DNA from: Pseudobdellovibrionaceae bacterium
Lineage (GTDB): Bacteria; Bdellovibrionota; Bdellovibrionia; Bdellovibrionales; Bdellovibrionaceae
Reading direction: 5' to 3'
Length of the DNA: 62,453 nucleotides
NCBI GenBank assembly: GCA_016785955.1
Contig: JAEUWH010000040.1
Span: 1-62,453 of the forward strand
Below the pieces are notes generated by a model. The model saw nothing but the letters and a program-made list of their open reading frames with translations. It did no database searches and had not been told where the DNA came from. This document shows positions 37,129 through 45,148 of the stretch, piece after piece; positions within the stretch are counted from its first letter, which is position 1; every line of letters begins with the position of its first letter. The position numbers were made by a program, and so were the translations under genes.

Positions 37129-37341
37129 AATCATGAAATTGGGCACATTATACTAAATCAGCATCACGACCAAGAAGCTGACCATCTTATGAGCGAAGGG
37201 CGAAAAGGTAATAAAATATCAGAAGGTCAGTGCCAGACTGCGCGAAACTTTATTAACAGGCGCTTTAACCAAGAAGAAATAAAACAGGAAGTTTCCACAA
37301 AAATACCTGAAGCAACAGAAGTAGTTCCTAGGGCGAAGTGA
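37123..37341 (+). pseudogene. C-terminal remnant of a zinc metalloprotease
   Basis: Reading rightward, NHEIGHIILNQHHDQEADHL carries HExxH followed by a His-rich, Glu-containing stretch. LMSEGRKGNKISEGQCQTAR then looks like the end of a matrixin-type metalloprotease (H-E-x-G-H ... LM ... Q-x-x-x-A-R). Everything before the motif is missing: the frame left of about 37123 is the antisense of the recombinase remnant. The gene therefore has lost its N-terminal part and probably is not expressed as an enzyme. Confidence 0.4.
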
Positions 37342-37504
37342 TATTCTGAATCTCGTAAACCGTCACAATGCGAGTCAAGTTTCGTTTCTGAATGTAAAGT
37401 ATTGTACATTTGTCGATTTCGACGTTCAGTTTTCTTAATGAAACTTAGTTATGAGGAATTTCTGAAAGACGAGAGGAAATGCCGGTCTGCGACGAATCGA
37501 TTTT

Positions 37505-38395
37505 CTATCCAGCAATTGAACGGCGCAAACTTGGAATAAGTGACGAAGACATGGAATGCATCCTTTCAAATATTTTGCTTGGGCAACCATCGACCTCAAC
37601 TCGATAAACTTCAATACCTACTTGTTTTGCACGCTTCTCAGTCTCATCCGAGACACTCCTGTAGCCTATACTCATTTCGTCATTACAGTTTTGCGGAATC
37701 TGAGGAATAAGTGCGATCCCGGGCCCAATAAAAGAAATCATAAGGTCGGCATGTTTATTTGGGTGATGGGGCCATTGGTCTATTGGAACTCTTATCAAAT
37801 TTTTACATTTAAATTCTTTCTTATACAGTTTACGTTTATAGTCATTCCATCCTGCTGAATCACCTACAGCGCAATTGCCACCTCCATCATTCAAAACGTT
37901 TCCGCCTGCTCCTAAATTTTTATCCTCACCTTCGGCATTCTCATGGGTCGGTCTCGGTAACTCTCCAAACTCAGCATTCGTACATAGATTCATAATCGCT
38001 GTAAAATCGGTATTTGGCTCGTCAGCGTCTCTTCGTAGCGCCCATTTGCTGTTTGGTAAGCGGCGCCATTGCGTGCTTGTATCCCTGATCCACAAGTACT
38101 CTTTTTCAGAATTAAGAATAATAATTCGATCTTTATCCTCTGGAGAAAGTTTCGAAATTTCTTGAGCAATCCATCGCGGGTCGGTTCTTTTTGATGGTAT
38201 AACAAGAAGCTTGCCACTCGAGTGTACTCCTCGCAGTGCGGTTTGAATTTGCTCAATTGAACCTTCCGATCCCATGGCAAGACTTGGAAAGTCAGCTTCA
38301 TATGACGCCAGAGTATACTTAGGCGTAAATATCAAAAAAAAGAATAGCGCCGTGAAGATTTTTACGATTGAAAAATGAAAATTTTTAAACATCAT
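37505..38395 (-). CDS. Secreted protein of the agmatine/peptidyl-arginine deiminase fold
   Basis: 296 residues with a signal peptide (about 1-31). Motifs resemble the guanidino-group-modifying superfamily: YLWIRDTSTQW with R-D at 104-105, GAGGNVLNDGGG at 163-173, and HHPNKHADLMISFIGPG with H-x-D at 215-217. Family members use W-x-R-D, H-x-D and a late Cys to hydrolyse guanidino groups. The expected Gly-rich late Cys motif is not obvious; C275 (VDGCPS) is the only late candidate. An extracellular arginine- or agmatine-directed activity is inferred, and the remote match could be to a non-enzymatic relative. Confidence 0.5.
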   Translation of the reverse strand: MMFKNFHFSIVKIFTALFFFLIFTPKYTLASYEADFPSLAMGSEGSIEQIQTALRGVHSSGKLLVIPSKRTDPRWIAQEISKLSPEDKDRIIILNSEKEYLWIRDTSTQWRRLPNSKWALRRDADEPNTDFTAIMNLCTNAEFGELPRPTHENAEGEDKNLGAGGNVLNDGGGNCAVGDSAGWNDYKRKLYKKEFKCKNLIRVPIDQWPHHPNKHADLMISFIGPGIALIPQIPQNCNDEMSIGYRSVSDETEKRAKQVGIEVYRVEVDGCPSKIFERMHSMSSSLIPSLRRSIAG

Positions 38396-38618
38396 TCTTA
38401 GGATATAATGACCAGTTAAAAATTACTCGAGACTTACGTCTAATTATGAGCTTCTAGTGAGCTGGTCAAAACCCAATCTCTGATGACGTCATATTTAATT
38501 TCAGCCCTGAGCCTTATGGAGCCTGATGTTATCAGTATGTCAGGAGATCGATCTTTTCTGTCCAAACGTAAATGGCCCCCAAACCTTGCCAAATCGAATT
38601 AAATGGGACTTGAACAGA

Positions 38619-38637
38619 GGGCTCTTCAAAAGAGCCC
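38619..38637. repeat. 8-bp hairpin after the TetR gene
   Basis: GGGCTCTT (38619-38626) and AAGAGCCC (38630-38637) form a strong stem 25 bp beyond the TetR stop. Neither side has a U-run, so it could stabilise the mRNA end or act as a weak terminator. Confidence 0.4.
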
Positions 38638-38661
38638 ATGTGACCTGTTTTAATCATTTGG

Positions 38662-39267
38662 TTATTGAACGCCTTTGCTTCGCTCAGCCTGCATCATTGA
38701 CTGAAGCACCGTCCGAAACCGATTCTCCAGATGTCGCCCAATATTATGCTCATCTAGAAAAGTAAATTGAAAGATCGTACCCTGTAACAAAGCCTCCAGC
38801 ATCATGGCAAGATCCTCTGGGTTACCCATAATCTTCAACTCGTGGTTCGAGACCGATTCTTGAATAAGACCGAGAAAAATCTTGCGAGTTTCGGCAAAGT
38901 AAGCGGCTACCTTTTTCTTAGCTTTAGGGTCTCCTGCCTCTGTTCCAAGCCATCGAGCGTGTTCACCAAGCCTCTTTGAATCTACATTTTTTGCGATTAG
39001 GCGAAGGAATTCGAAAATCCCGTCGAGGCCATTGAGTTGAGCAATCTTTCTGGCGTTCATCTTCGAGAGATTTTCATCCCACTTTTGATTTCTGGCCAAA
39101 AACGCCAAACGCTTTTTTGTTTTGAATCTCTTGACGAGCGCTGCGGGTGAAAGGCCCGTCGCTTTTCCAACCTGCTCAAAAGTAAACGACTCAAAACCCT
39201 CGCGAGAAATGACATCAAAGGCAATTAGCAATACATCAGAATCACTGATTTTTTTAGGTCGCCCCAT
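38662..39267 (-). CDS. TetR-family transcriptional regulator
   Basis: 201 residues. The N-terminal helix-turn-helix reads VISREGFESFTFEQVGKATGLSPAALVKRFKTKKRLAFLA (about 17-56), typical of TetR repressors, which release DNA upon ligand binding in the C-terminal domain. It diverges from the dienelactone-hydrolase gene across about 58 bp that contains a palindrome inside a consensus promoter, so it probably represses both genes. Its codon use is less GC-rich than the hydrolase next door. Confidence 0.9.
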   Translation of the reverse strand: MGRPKKISDSDVLLIAFDVISREGFESFTFEQVGKATGLSPAALVKRFKTKKRLAFLARNQKWDENLSKMNARKIAQLNGLDGIFEFLRLIAKNVDSKRLGEHARWLGTEAGDPKAKKKVAAYFAETRKIFLGLIQESVSNHELKIMGNPEDLAMMLEALLQGTIFQFTFLDEHNIGRHLENRFRTVLQSMMQAERSKGVQ

Positions 39268-39272
39268 ACCAC

Positions 39273-39301
39273 TTGATAGTAAATGGTAATTTACTTATAA
39301 T
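39273..39301 (+). promoter_or_regulatory. Sigma-70-type promoter with an operator in its spacer
   Basis: TTGATA (39273-39278) and TATAAT (39296-39301) are separated by exactly 17 bp. The palindrome AGTAAAT-GGTA-ATTTACT (39278-39284, 39289-39295) fills the spacer. The layout is that of a TetR operator: repressor binding would block RNA polymerase. SD AGGAG is at 39315-39319. Confidence 0.85.
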
Positions 39302-39325
39302 CAAGTCACAAGTCAGGAGTTGAGT

Positions 39326-40060
39326 ATGAGCATAACCACGCGAGAAATTATTTACGATATTGACGGCCTGAGCATGAGAGCTCACCTAGCGCAGCCCAAC
39401 AGTGCGGGACCTTGGCCAGCGGTCCTTATAGGACATGATGGGATTGGCCTAGACGAATACCAACGGCATCGCGCTGAAGATCTGGCGGCACACGGCTATC
39501 TAGCGTTGGCGATGGATTACCATGGTGGCCAGCTATACTTCGGCAGGCCGAACGAGATGCTAGCCCGAATCATGCCGTTATTGGCTGACGATCAGCGAAT
39601 GCAGGCTATCGGTAACGCCGCCCTTGATGCTCTGCTCGCCGTGCCAGGTATTGATCCCAATCGGCTCGCTGCCCTCGGCTATGGCGCTGGTGGTCGTATA
39701 GTGCTCGAACTTACCAGGACCGGCGTGCCATTTAAATCTATTGCGGTCGTTCATCCCGCCTTGCCAGATGCTAAAGCTGATGACTGGACTGAGTTGACCA
39801 GCACTTTCCTTCTTTGCACCGGCTCCGAAGACCCCTTATGCTCTCCCGAACAGCTTATGAAGTTTGGTCACGCGCTCCAGGGTGCTGGGATCGACTGGCG
39901 CATGAATGTTTACGGTGGAGCCAAACATGCTTTCTGGGCGCGTCCGGCTAATGGAGGGGTCGCGCATACCGGACCTACTGTGCCTGGCGTCGGCTATCAC
40001 CCGAAACATGCAGAACGCGCATGGCAGGCTGTGCTCGATCTGTTCCGCGAAACTATCTGA
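39326..40060 (+). CDS. Dienelactone-hydrolase-family protein lacking the usual nucleophile
   Basis: An alpha/beta hydrolase of the dienelactone hydrolase type: PAVLIGHDGIGLDE, LAMDYHGG, LGYGAGGR, GSEDPLCSPEQ with the acid Asp, and YGGAKHAFW with the catalytic His. At the nucleophile elbow, where GYCxGG is expected, residue 120 is Gly (GGC, 39683-39685), so the normal Cys is absent. The start at 39326 has AGGAG 6 nt upstream. Three sampled 60-base lines give 52-60% GC against clearly lower flanks, pointing to horizontal transfer. It is controlled by the divergent TetR. Confidence 0.85.
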   Translation: MSITTREIIYDIDGLSMRAHLAQPNSAGPWPAVLIGHDGIGLDEYQRHRAEDLAAHGYLALAMDYHGGQLYFGRPNEMLARIMPLLADDQRMQAIGNAALDALLAVPGIDPNRLAALGYGAGGRIVLELTRTGVPFKSIAVVHPALPDAKADDWTELTSTFLLCTGSEDPLCSPEQLMKFGHALQGAGIDWRMNVYGGAKHAFWARPANGGVAHTGPTVPGVGYHPKHAERAWQAVLDLFRETI

Positions 40061-40104
40061 ACCTTGCACCGCAGCCACTACTCAAAAAATGGTCTGTCGT
40101 TTTT

Positions 40105-40128
40105 AAACGCTCGTTCATTCGAGCGTTT
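40105..40128 (+). terminator. Intrinsic terminator after the hydrolase gene
   Basis: AAACGCTCG (40105-40113) pairs perfectly with CGAGCGTTT (40120-40128) over a 6-base loop, followed by CTATTTTT. It closes the hydrolase transcript 45 bp after its stop. Confidence 0.85.
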
Positions 40129-40159
40129 CTATTTTTAAAGTATTGAGCAAGGTTTGACC

Positions 40160-40375
40160 CTAACGCCCACGAATGACCCCTGATGAAATTGGAACACCAA
40201 TATCAAACGGCCGTTTTTTTATTGCACGGAGCCTTTCTTTGATAGCTGTCGGGCTCGCCGCAAAATAATCCGCCAATCTTTCAATTTTCCAGTGCTCGAT
40301 CCAACGAAGTCTTGCCAGTTCCTTTAGATCGAGATATTCACGTTCCCAAGAGAGCTTGTAAGCTATTGAAACCAC
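40160..40375 (-). CDS. Small helix-turn-helix protein of a recombinase-associated type
   Basis: From GTG at 40375 the protein has 71 residues. The core YKLSWEREYLDLKELARLRW and IERLADYFAASPTAIKERL form a predicted helix-turn-helix of the kind found beside serine recombinases in mobile elements. The reading frame remains open upstream for about 30 codons (GGGCAKLQELSGP...), so a longer or truncated parent is possible. Its presence supports a mobile origin for this region. The function is inferred. Confidence 0.45.
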   Translation of the reverse strand: MVSIAYKLSWEREYLDLKELARLRWIEHWKIERLADYFAASPTAIKERLRAIKKRPFDIGVPISSGVIRGR

Positions 40376-40476
40376 AGGCCCGCTTAGTTCTTGTAGCTTG
40401 GCGCAGCCTCCACCATTTAAAACTTCTAAACAATTACTTTTTAAATCTTTGTATTCACCTAAATTTTACACTGAAC

Positions 40477-40500
40477 ATAAACGATGGTGGCATCGTTTAT
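40477..40500. repeat. Perfect 10-bp inverted repeat
   Basis: ATAAACGATG (40477-40486) and CATCGTTTAT (40491-40500) are exact inverted copies separated by GTGG. It lies upstream of the HTH gene; an operator or recombination site is possible, and there is no U-run for a terminator. Confidence 0.55.
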
Positions 40501-40558
40501 CAATCATTCGTCTCGTTCAGAAATTTAATGGCTCCAATATTTTGAGGCCGTTTTTTTA

Positions 40559-40792
40559 TCATCGATAGCCATGTGAATTTTGACTGTTTTTTGGGTACAA
40601 AAATTTTCTGAATAAAATATCGCTATCAGAATTTAGACTGCGTAATTTAAATTCGTTTTTTGACCTATCCGATCTGACATTTGAATATAACTGTTCAGGA
40701 GAGGATGAGTCGATTATTTCATCTTTGAATTCTGCTAAAGGACCTAAAAGATAGTTATAAACGATTTCTTGCACAAAACTTCTATTCGCCAA
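40559..40792 (-). CDS. Hypothetical protein downstream of the AraC gene
   Basis: 77 codons from TTG at 40792 (NRSFVQEIVYNYLLGPLAEF...). Amino acid composition is protein-like, but no SD or family is recognisable. It lies 14 bp after the AraC stop, so it may be a remnant or a small partner. A rightward terminator-like hairpin (GGCTCCAA/TTGAGGCC followed by G and seven T) ends at its 3' boundary. Confidence 0.3.
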   Translation of the reverse strand: MANRSFVQEIVYNYLLGPLAEFKDEIIDSSSPEQLYSNVRSDRSKNEFKLRSLNSDSDILFRKFLYPKNSQNSHGYR

Positions 40793-40806
40793 CGATATTT
40801 ATGAAT

Positions 40807-41565
40807 TTATAGTTTACTCGGATGAAATTTAAATTTTGATGGCGTTGATTTTGTAATACTTTTGAATTGCTTATTGAATCGACTTAGATCGTTAAATCCC
40901 GCATCTAGAGCCAAATCAATAACGCTGCCCTCTTTAATCAAAAGATCAAACATTGACTGAAAAATGCGGATTTTGGATCGATACTTGACGGGAGAAATAC
41001 TAAATTCATTTTTAAAAATTTTTGTCAACTGAGAGTCTGAAAGATTAAATTTTTTGGCTATATCGGAAATCTCGATTTCCAATTGAAAGTGAGCATCAAT
41101 GTAGTTTTTAATTGCCAAGGCCAAGGACATCTCTTTCTTTTCCGAGAAAACCTTAATTTCTTGTGCCGTCTTCAGCCAATTAGAAATATCAGTGATCGAA
41201 GTCACATTTAACAAATGACCCGAAAACAAAGTCGCACTCTCTATTTGCGGCGCAAAATCAATCTCCGAAATATACGCATGCCAAACTAAGTGGGATGAAA
41301 AAATCTCCCATTTAATCAAGCTCCGCTTTGGAATAAAGATCGACACAGGCCCCTCTGGGCGAAAGTTCTGTGAATTTGCAGTTATGCTCAGGTCATTTTG
41401 TCTAATTTGAGCATGAGCATATATATTAAAATTTCCAAAAGTATCCACAACTTGAAATGGCGGCGAGTATTCATGCTTTCTTTTTAAGTACAATAGATCT
41501 TTAGAGAGTTTTCTTACTGAACTTTGGTAGGTATCGGTGACGATATTAATTTTTTCTGAGTTCAT
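40807..41565 (-). CDS. AraC-family transcriptional regulator
   Basis: The C-terminal domain has two helix-turn-helix units: IEISDIAKKFNLSDSQLTKIFKNEF and VIDLALDAGFNDLSRFNKQFKSITKSTPSKFK, the AraC signature. The N-terminal half lacks a recognised ligand-binding fold. The start at 41565 is chosen because TGGAA lies about 10 nt ahead and it leaves space for promoters; the frame is open to 41631, which would come within 8 bp of the divergent methyltransferase. Regulation of that neighbour is likely. Confidence 0.85.
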   Translation of the reverse strand: MNSEKINIVTDTYQSSVRKLSKDLLYLKRKHEYSPPFQVVDTFGNFNIYAHAQIRQNDLSITANSQNFRPEGPVSIFIPKRSLIKWEIFSSHLVWHAYISEIDFAPQIESATLFSGHLLNVTSITDISNWLKTAQEIKVFSEKKEMSLALAIKNYIDAHFQLEIEISDIAKKFNLSDSQLTKIFKNEFSISPVKYRSKIRIFQSMFDLLIKEGSVIDLALDAGFNDLSRFNKQFKSITKSTPSKFKFHPSKL

Positions 41566-41639
41566 TTTTGTTTCCATTGGAAAAAAACGCCAAGACCAAA
41601 TCATCGTACTGTTTACAATTAGTTTAAGCAAAGGATTTT

Positions 41640-42485
41640 ATGAATCACATTATGCCAATTCTAAGAGAGATGTTATCCAAAGTTGAACTCAAACGCGTCC
41701 CTGAGCAGATGGTCATGGACTCTGAAGATCAAACTCAAGATTTTTATAACTATGGATTAGGAGACACGACCCTACGAGCATCTTATCTTTTTCAAGCAAA
41801 GTGGGCTTCAAAAACATTTGCCAATTGCAAACGCGTTTTAGATTTAGGAACAGGACCAGCCAATCAAATTTCGATTTTAGCCCAGATGAATCCTAATATC
41901 GAGTTCGTGGGCGTGGACTTATCCGACAAAATGTTAGCACTAGCAAAAACAAACTGCGATCGGTTGGGAATAAAAAACATTTCCTTTGTTCAAGACGATA
42001 TGACTCAACTCTCTTGCTTAAAAGATGGCGAATTTGACGGCGTTTTTAGCAGCGTCGCTCTTCATCACCTACCTCAAGCATCGGACCTGGAAAGTGCATT
42101 CAAGAACGCCCGGCGCGTATTGAAGCCAGACTATGCCGCCTATATAACCGACTTTCTGTTGGTAAAGAATGATGCCAGTATTAACTATTTGCTTTCGCTT
42201 AATGAAGGTCAGCCGAAAATTTTCAAAGATGACTATGAAGCCTCCTTACGTGCGGCTTTCCCTAAAGAAAACTTCCTAAGTGCCTCTGGCAAGTATCTAG
42301 AGCACACCCAGTTTTTTTCTAGCTTTGGAGCACGCTTTCTGATGGTGCTAAAAACAAAGTCCTATGATTTGAACCCCGCCGCCGAAGATTTCTTAGAAGA
42401 TGAGCTTAGGAAATTGTCAAAAAAGAATAGAGGCATATACAACAGCATTTCCATACTTCTCGCTTTAGATGGAATGATTGGATAG
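41640..42485 (+). CDS. Class I SAM-dependent methyltransferase
   Basis: 281 residues. The SAM-binding motif I is VLDLGTGPANQISILA near residue 75, followed by FVGVDLSDKMLALAK (acidic D after strand 2), FVQDDMTQLSC and VFSSVALHHLPQ (motif IV region, ubiquinone/menaquinone-methyltransferase type). Target unknown. AAAGGA precedes the ATG. It diverges from the AraC gene. Confidence 0.85.
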   Translation: MNHIMPILREMLSKVELKRVPEQMVMDSEDQTQDFYNYGLGDTTLRASYLFQAKWASKTFANCKRVLDLGTGPANQISILAQMNPNIEFVGVDLSDKMLALAKTNCDRLGIKNISFVQDDMTQLSCLKDGEFDGVFSSVALHHLPQASDLESAFKNARRVLKPDYAAYITDFLLVKNDASINYLLSLNEGQPKIFKDDYEASLRAAFPKENFLSASGKYLEHTQFFSSFGARFLMVLKTKSYDLNPAAEDFLEDELRKLSKKNRGIYNSISILLALDGMIG

Positions 42486-42661
42486 TCCATGACGTTGCTC
42501 AAACTCAAACTCGTTAAAAATCCAGTTTATTGAAACTGCCGATCATGCATGTCAAAATTCCTCAGCGCCAACACCTTCTGAAAACAATAAAACAGAGAAC
42601 TACACTAAAGCCCAGTGTTCACCCCCCACTGTTCTGCCGAGACAAAATAATCGGAGAAAAT

Positions 42662-43381
42662 ATGAAAAATTTCCTAACCAGCTATTCAGTGTTAATCATA
42701 AGCGTGGTTTTAAACGCTCCAACCTATGTTTTTGGCAATGATCTTTGCGACACCTCGCACTTATTCACACCAAAATGGAATGCAGCAAGCAAGACATGCA
42801 TGCTCAGCATGGACATAGCATTTCCTAATAAACAATCCGATAAACAGTATGATATATTTTTCGATTTTGGCAAAAAAAACATATTTATTGGCAGAAAGCA
42901 AACCTCCCCGTTGTCAAAATCAGTAAATACAGACTCACAAGAGTATTCATCTTTTTCTAGTTACGATTTTATCACCTTCACAAAAGGTCATCCGAGATCA
43001 AACATTGCTGACAACTACATTTACAAATGGGACCCTTCATCTAAAGTATTCGTAAAAAAACACCTTGATACCCTACTCCATACCTATTTGAATATCTTTC
43101 CTGCAGGCTCAACCTCACTCACACAAGAAATTCCACAAGCGTCATCAAAAAACGACATGGTATCTATCTCCGAAGAAAGCAATACCTGTAGTAAACGAAC
43201 CAAAAAATACTTCGCCGTCAAAGTGAATGGAAAAACTCAGCATCTAATAGATCCAGACTATAAGTACTCCAGCGATCTATCTCAGATCACTGAAGAAAAA
43301 AAATGCAACTCAATGAGCGAAAGCCAAACGCCTGAAACGACATCGACACCCTCGGAGACACAGCAAAACCCGCTGCGCTAG
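42662..43381 (+). CDS. Secreted protein of unknown function
   Basis: From ATG 42662 (GGAG upstream) the protein has 239 residues. It has a signal peptide (MKNFLTSYSVLIISVVLNAPTYVFG), a mature part with four or five cysteines (CDTSH...KTCMLSM...NTCSKRT...EKKCNS) and a Ser/Thr/Pro-rich C-terminus. No family was recognised. A frame start at 42530 exists but lacks SD and would hide the signal peptide. It converges with the LysR gene. Confidence 0.65.
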   Translation: MKNFLTSYSVLIISVVLNAPTYVFGNDLCDTSHLFTPKWNAASKTCMLSMDIAFPNKQSDKQYDIFFDFGKKNIFIGRKQTSPLSKSVNTDSQEYSSFSSYDFITFTKGHPRSNIADNYIYKWDPSSKVFVKKHLDTLLHTYLNIFPAGSTSLTQEIPQASSKNDMVSISEESNTCSKRTKKYFAVKVNGKTQHLIDPDYKYSSDLSQITEEKKCNSMSESQTPETTSTPSETQQNPLR

Positions 43382-43455
43382 ACTTTTACCCAGAGAAGCA
43401 CATTCCCGTGCTTCAAAACTCGGGCTGCTCATTAAGCCACACTCTATCCACACAC

Positions 43456-44370
43456 CTAATCAGAAAAATCTTGGAAATGTTTTTTTATCTCGTTTAAAAA
43501 TATTTCTGTTTTTTTAGGAATCCATTTTCTATTCGAATACAGCGCATAGAAAGAAGCTTTAGGTGCCAGTCGTTTTGCATCCAGCAAGACCAATTTGCGA
43601 TCAAATAGCTCCTTACGAATTAACCACGTGGGTAAAACAGCTACCCCAAGCCCAGCAAGACAGGCCTCTTTACACGCCAACATATCGTTTAAAACTAAAC
43701 GCGTATTAGTTAAAACCTTTTTTAACTGCTCATCATCAACTTTATAAAGCTGCCCCACACTTTGGGGACCAATCAAAGATTGCTTAAAGTCCGGAGAAAA
43801 CCGAATAAAATCGTATGCGGCCAACGGCACACGGTTCTTACGGCACTTTTTTAAATACTCAACAGACACGTACATTGATAAATTGGTTTCAAAAATTTTT
43901 TTAACGATATAGCTAGAGTCAGTAAAACGCTCTACAGCAGGACGAATCACCAAATCAATACCTTGATCATTCGGATCGACTTCTTGATGAGTCAAAAATA
44001 TTTCCAAAGAGATATCAGGGTAATTTGACGTGAAAATTTTTAGAAAATTCTTGATACAATACAAACCAAAATCAAGAGGCATCGAAACCTTCAACGTCCC
44101 TCTTGGCGTCAGAGTTTTATCGATTATTTTTTCTTCGGCTTGATACAAATTGCGTAATGTTTCTTGGCAATGCCGATGATAAGCGATTCCGGCTTCAGTC
44201 AGACTGATTTTACGAGTGGTGCGATTAATCAAACGAATCCCCAATCGTCTTTCCAAGTTCGCTATTTTAGCACTAATAGTAGATTTCTTTAACCCCAAAC
44301 TCAGAGCCGCAGCCGTAAAACTTTTCAACGCGCTGACTCGCTCAAAAACAAGAATTTCATTCAAATCCAT
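43456..44370 (-). CDS. LysR-family transcriptional regulator
   Basis: 305 residues. The N-terminal winged helix-turn-helix is ILVFERVSALKSFTAAALSLGLKKSTISAKIANLERRLGIRLINRTTRKISLTEAG, in short the standard LysR HTH at about 8-60; the C-terminal co-inducer domain follows. The ATG at 44370 is preferred over GTG at 44379 because GGAG (44384-44381) is 8-10 nt from it. It diverges from a secreted-protein gene over a region holding a long palindrome, its probable operator. Confidence 0.92.
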   Translation of the reverse strand: MDLNEILVFERVSALKSFTAAALSLGLKKSTISAKIANLERRLGIRLINRTTRKISLTEAGIAYHRHCQETLRNLYQAEEKIIDKTLTPRGTLKVSMPLDFGLYCIKNFLKIFTSNYPDISLEIFLTHQEVDPNDQGIDLVIRPAVERFTDSSYIVKKIFETNLSMYVSVEYLKKCRKNRVPLAAYDFIRFSPDFKQSLIGPQSVGQLYKVDDEQLKKVLTNTRLVLNDMLACKEACLAGLGVAVLPTWLIRKELFDRKLVLLDAKRLAPKASFYALYSNRKWIPKKTEIFLNEIKKHFQDFSD

Positions 44371-44410
44371 TTTTTTCACTCCGCAAAAGTTTCGATATCT
44401 ATCTAACTCG

Positions 44411-44438
44411 ATTGTACTCTACTATAATAGAGTACAAT
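44411..44438. promoter_or_regulatory. 11-bp palindrome, probable LysR operator
   Basis: ATTGTACTCTA (44411-44421) and TAGAGTACAAT (44428-44438) are exact inverted copies separated by six bases. It is about 40 bp upstream of the LysR start and 115 bp upstream of the divergent gene, the usual place for a LysR site that acts on both. Confidence 0.7.
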
Positions 44439-44553
44439 TGCGAATATATTGTTCGTTTATATGGACAATGCAAATTTGACTTACATCCAGTTCGTCTATA
44501 AATTTGACGAATCGCGATGAAGTAACAATTATTCTAAACTAAAGGAGAATAGA

Positions 44554-44871
44554 ATGAAAAATTTATGTACAGTAGTAATCTTAGGAATACTATCTATGTC
44601 TCATCTAGCACTCGCTTCTGAGAGATCCAGCTGTGTTGTTCAAGTATTGAAAAACGATACCCATGGTCAAACCGCAAACTTTATATTTGTCTGCGATGGT
44701 GAGGTCATCACCTCCCATACGACCGCTTCACAAAATAAGCTCTCTGCCCAAGAAGTGAAAGATTTAAATGCCGGTTACTTAACGACGGTAAAAAGTCTTG
44801 TTGCCGGTGAGTCTCAATGTCAAGAATTTGATAGCGAGCTATTTTGGGTCGCTCTTTGCTCTAAACAATAA
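44554..44871 (+). CDS. Small secreted cysteine-containing protein
   Basis: 105 residues with a signal peptide (MKNLCTVVILGILSMSHLALA) and a short mature domain with four cysteines (CVVQV, FVCDG, SQCQE, ALCSK), possibly two disulfides. No family. AAAGGAG lies ahead of the ATG. Probably controlled by the divergent LysR regulator. Confidence 0.75.
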   Translation: MKNLCTVVILGILSMSHLALASERSSCVVQVLKNDTHGQTANFIFVCDGEVITSHTTASQNKLSAQEVKDLNAGYLTTVKSLVAGESQCQEFDSELFWVALCSKQ

Positions 44872-45148
44872 TTTATTTTAAAGGCTGGTGCCCAAGTGTC
44901 CACCCCAATGTTCTTCATTTCCCGGGAATAAAACACTTAGACACCGGTCCTATAAAATTTGACTCAGTTATCACACTTACTTGTGGCTTTTATTGTTCAC
45001 CGCCTGCTCCCTACATTCCACGGAATCAACGAAATCGCGAAAATTATTTTGCTTCAGGACGAAATACATCCTCACGGCAAGCATTAACCACAGCTCCATT
45101 GACTCATATCCATATTGACTCGTACCCATTTAGTGCTAGCGTTTAAAC

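Noticed and set aside
36733-37146. A 137-codon leftward frame crossing the tRNA
   Set aside because: Most of it is the antisense of the tRNA exon, the intron end and the terminator (the tail reading GENRTPTPLRALDF is a familiar tRNA-Leu antisense artefact). Only the first 40 codons look like a recombinase remnant.
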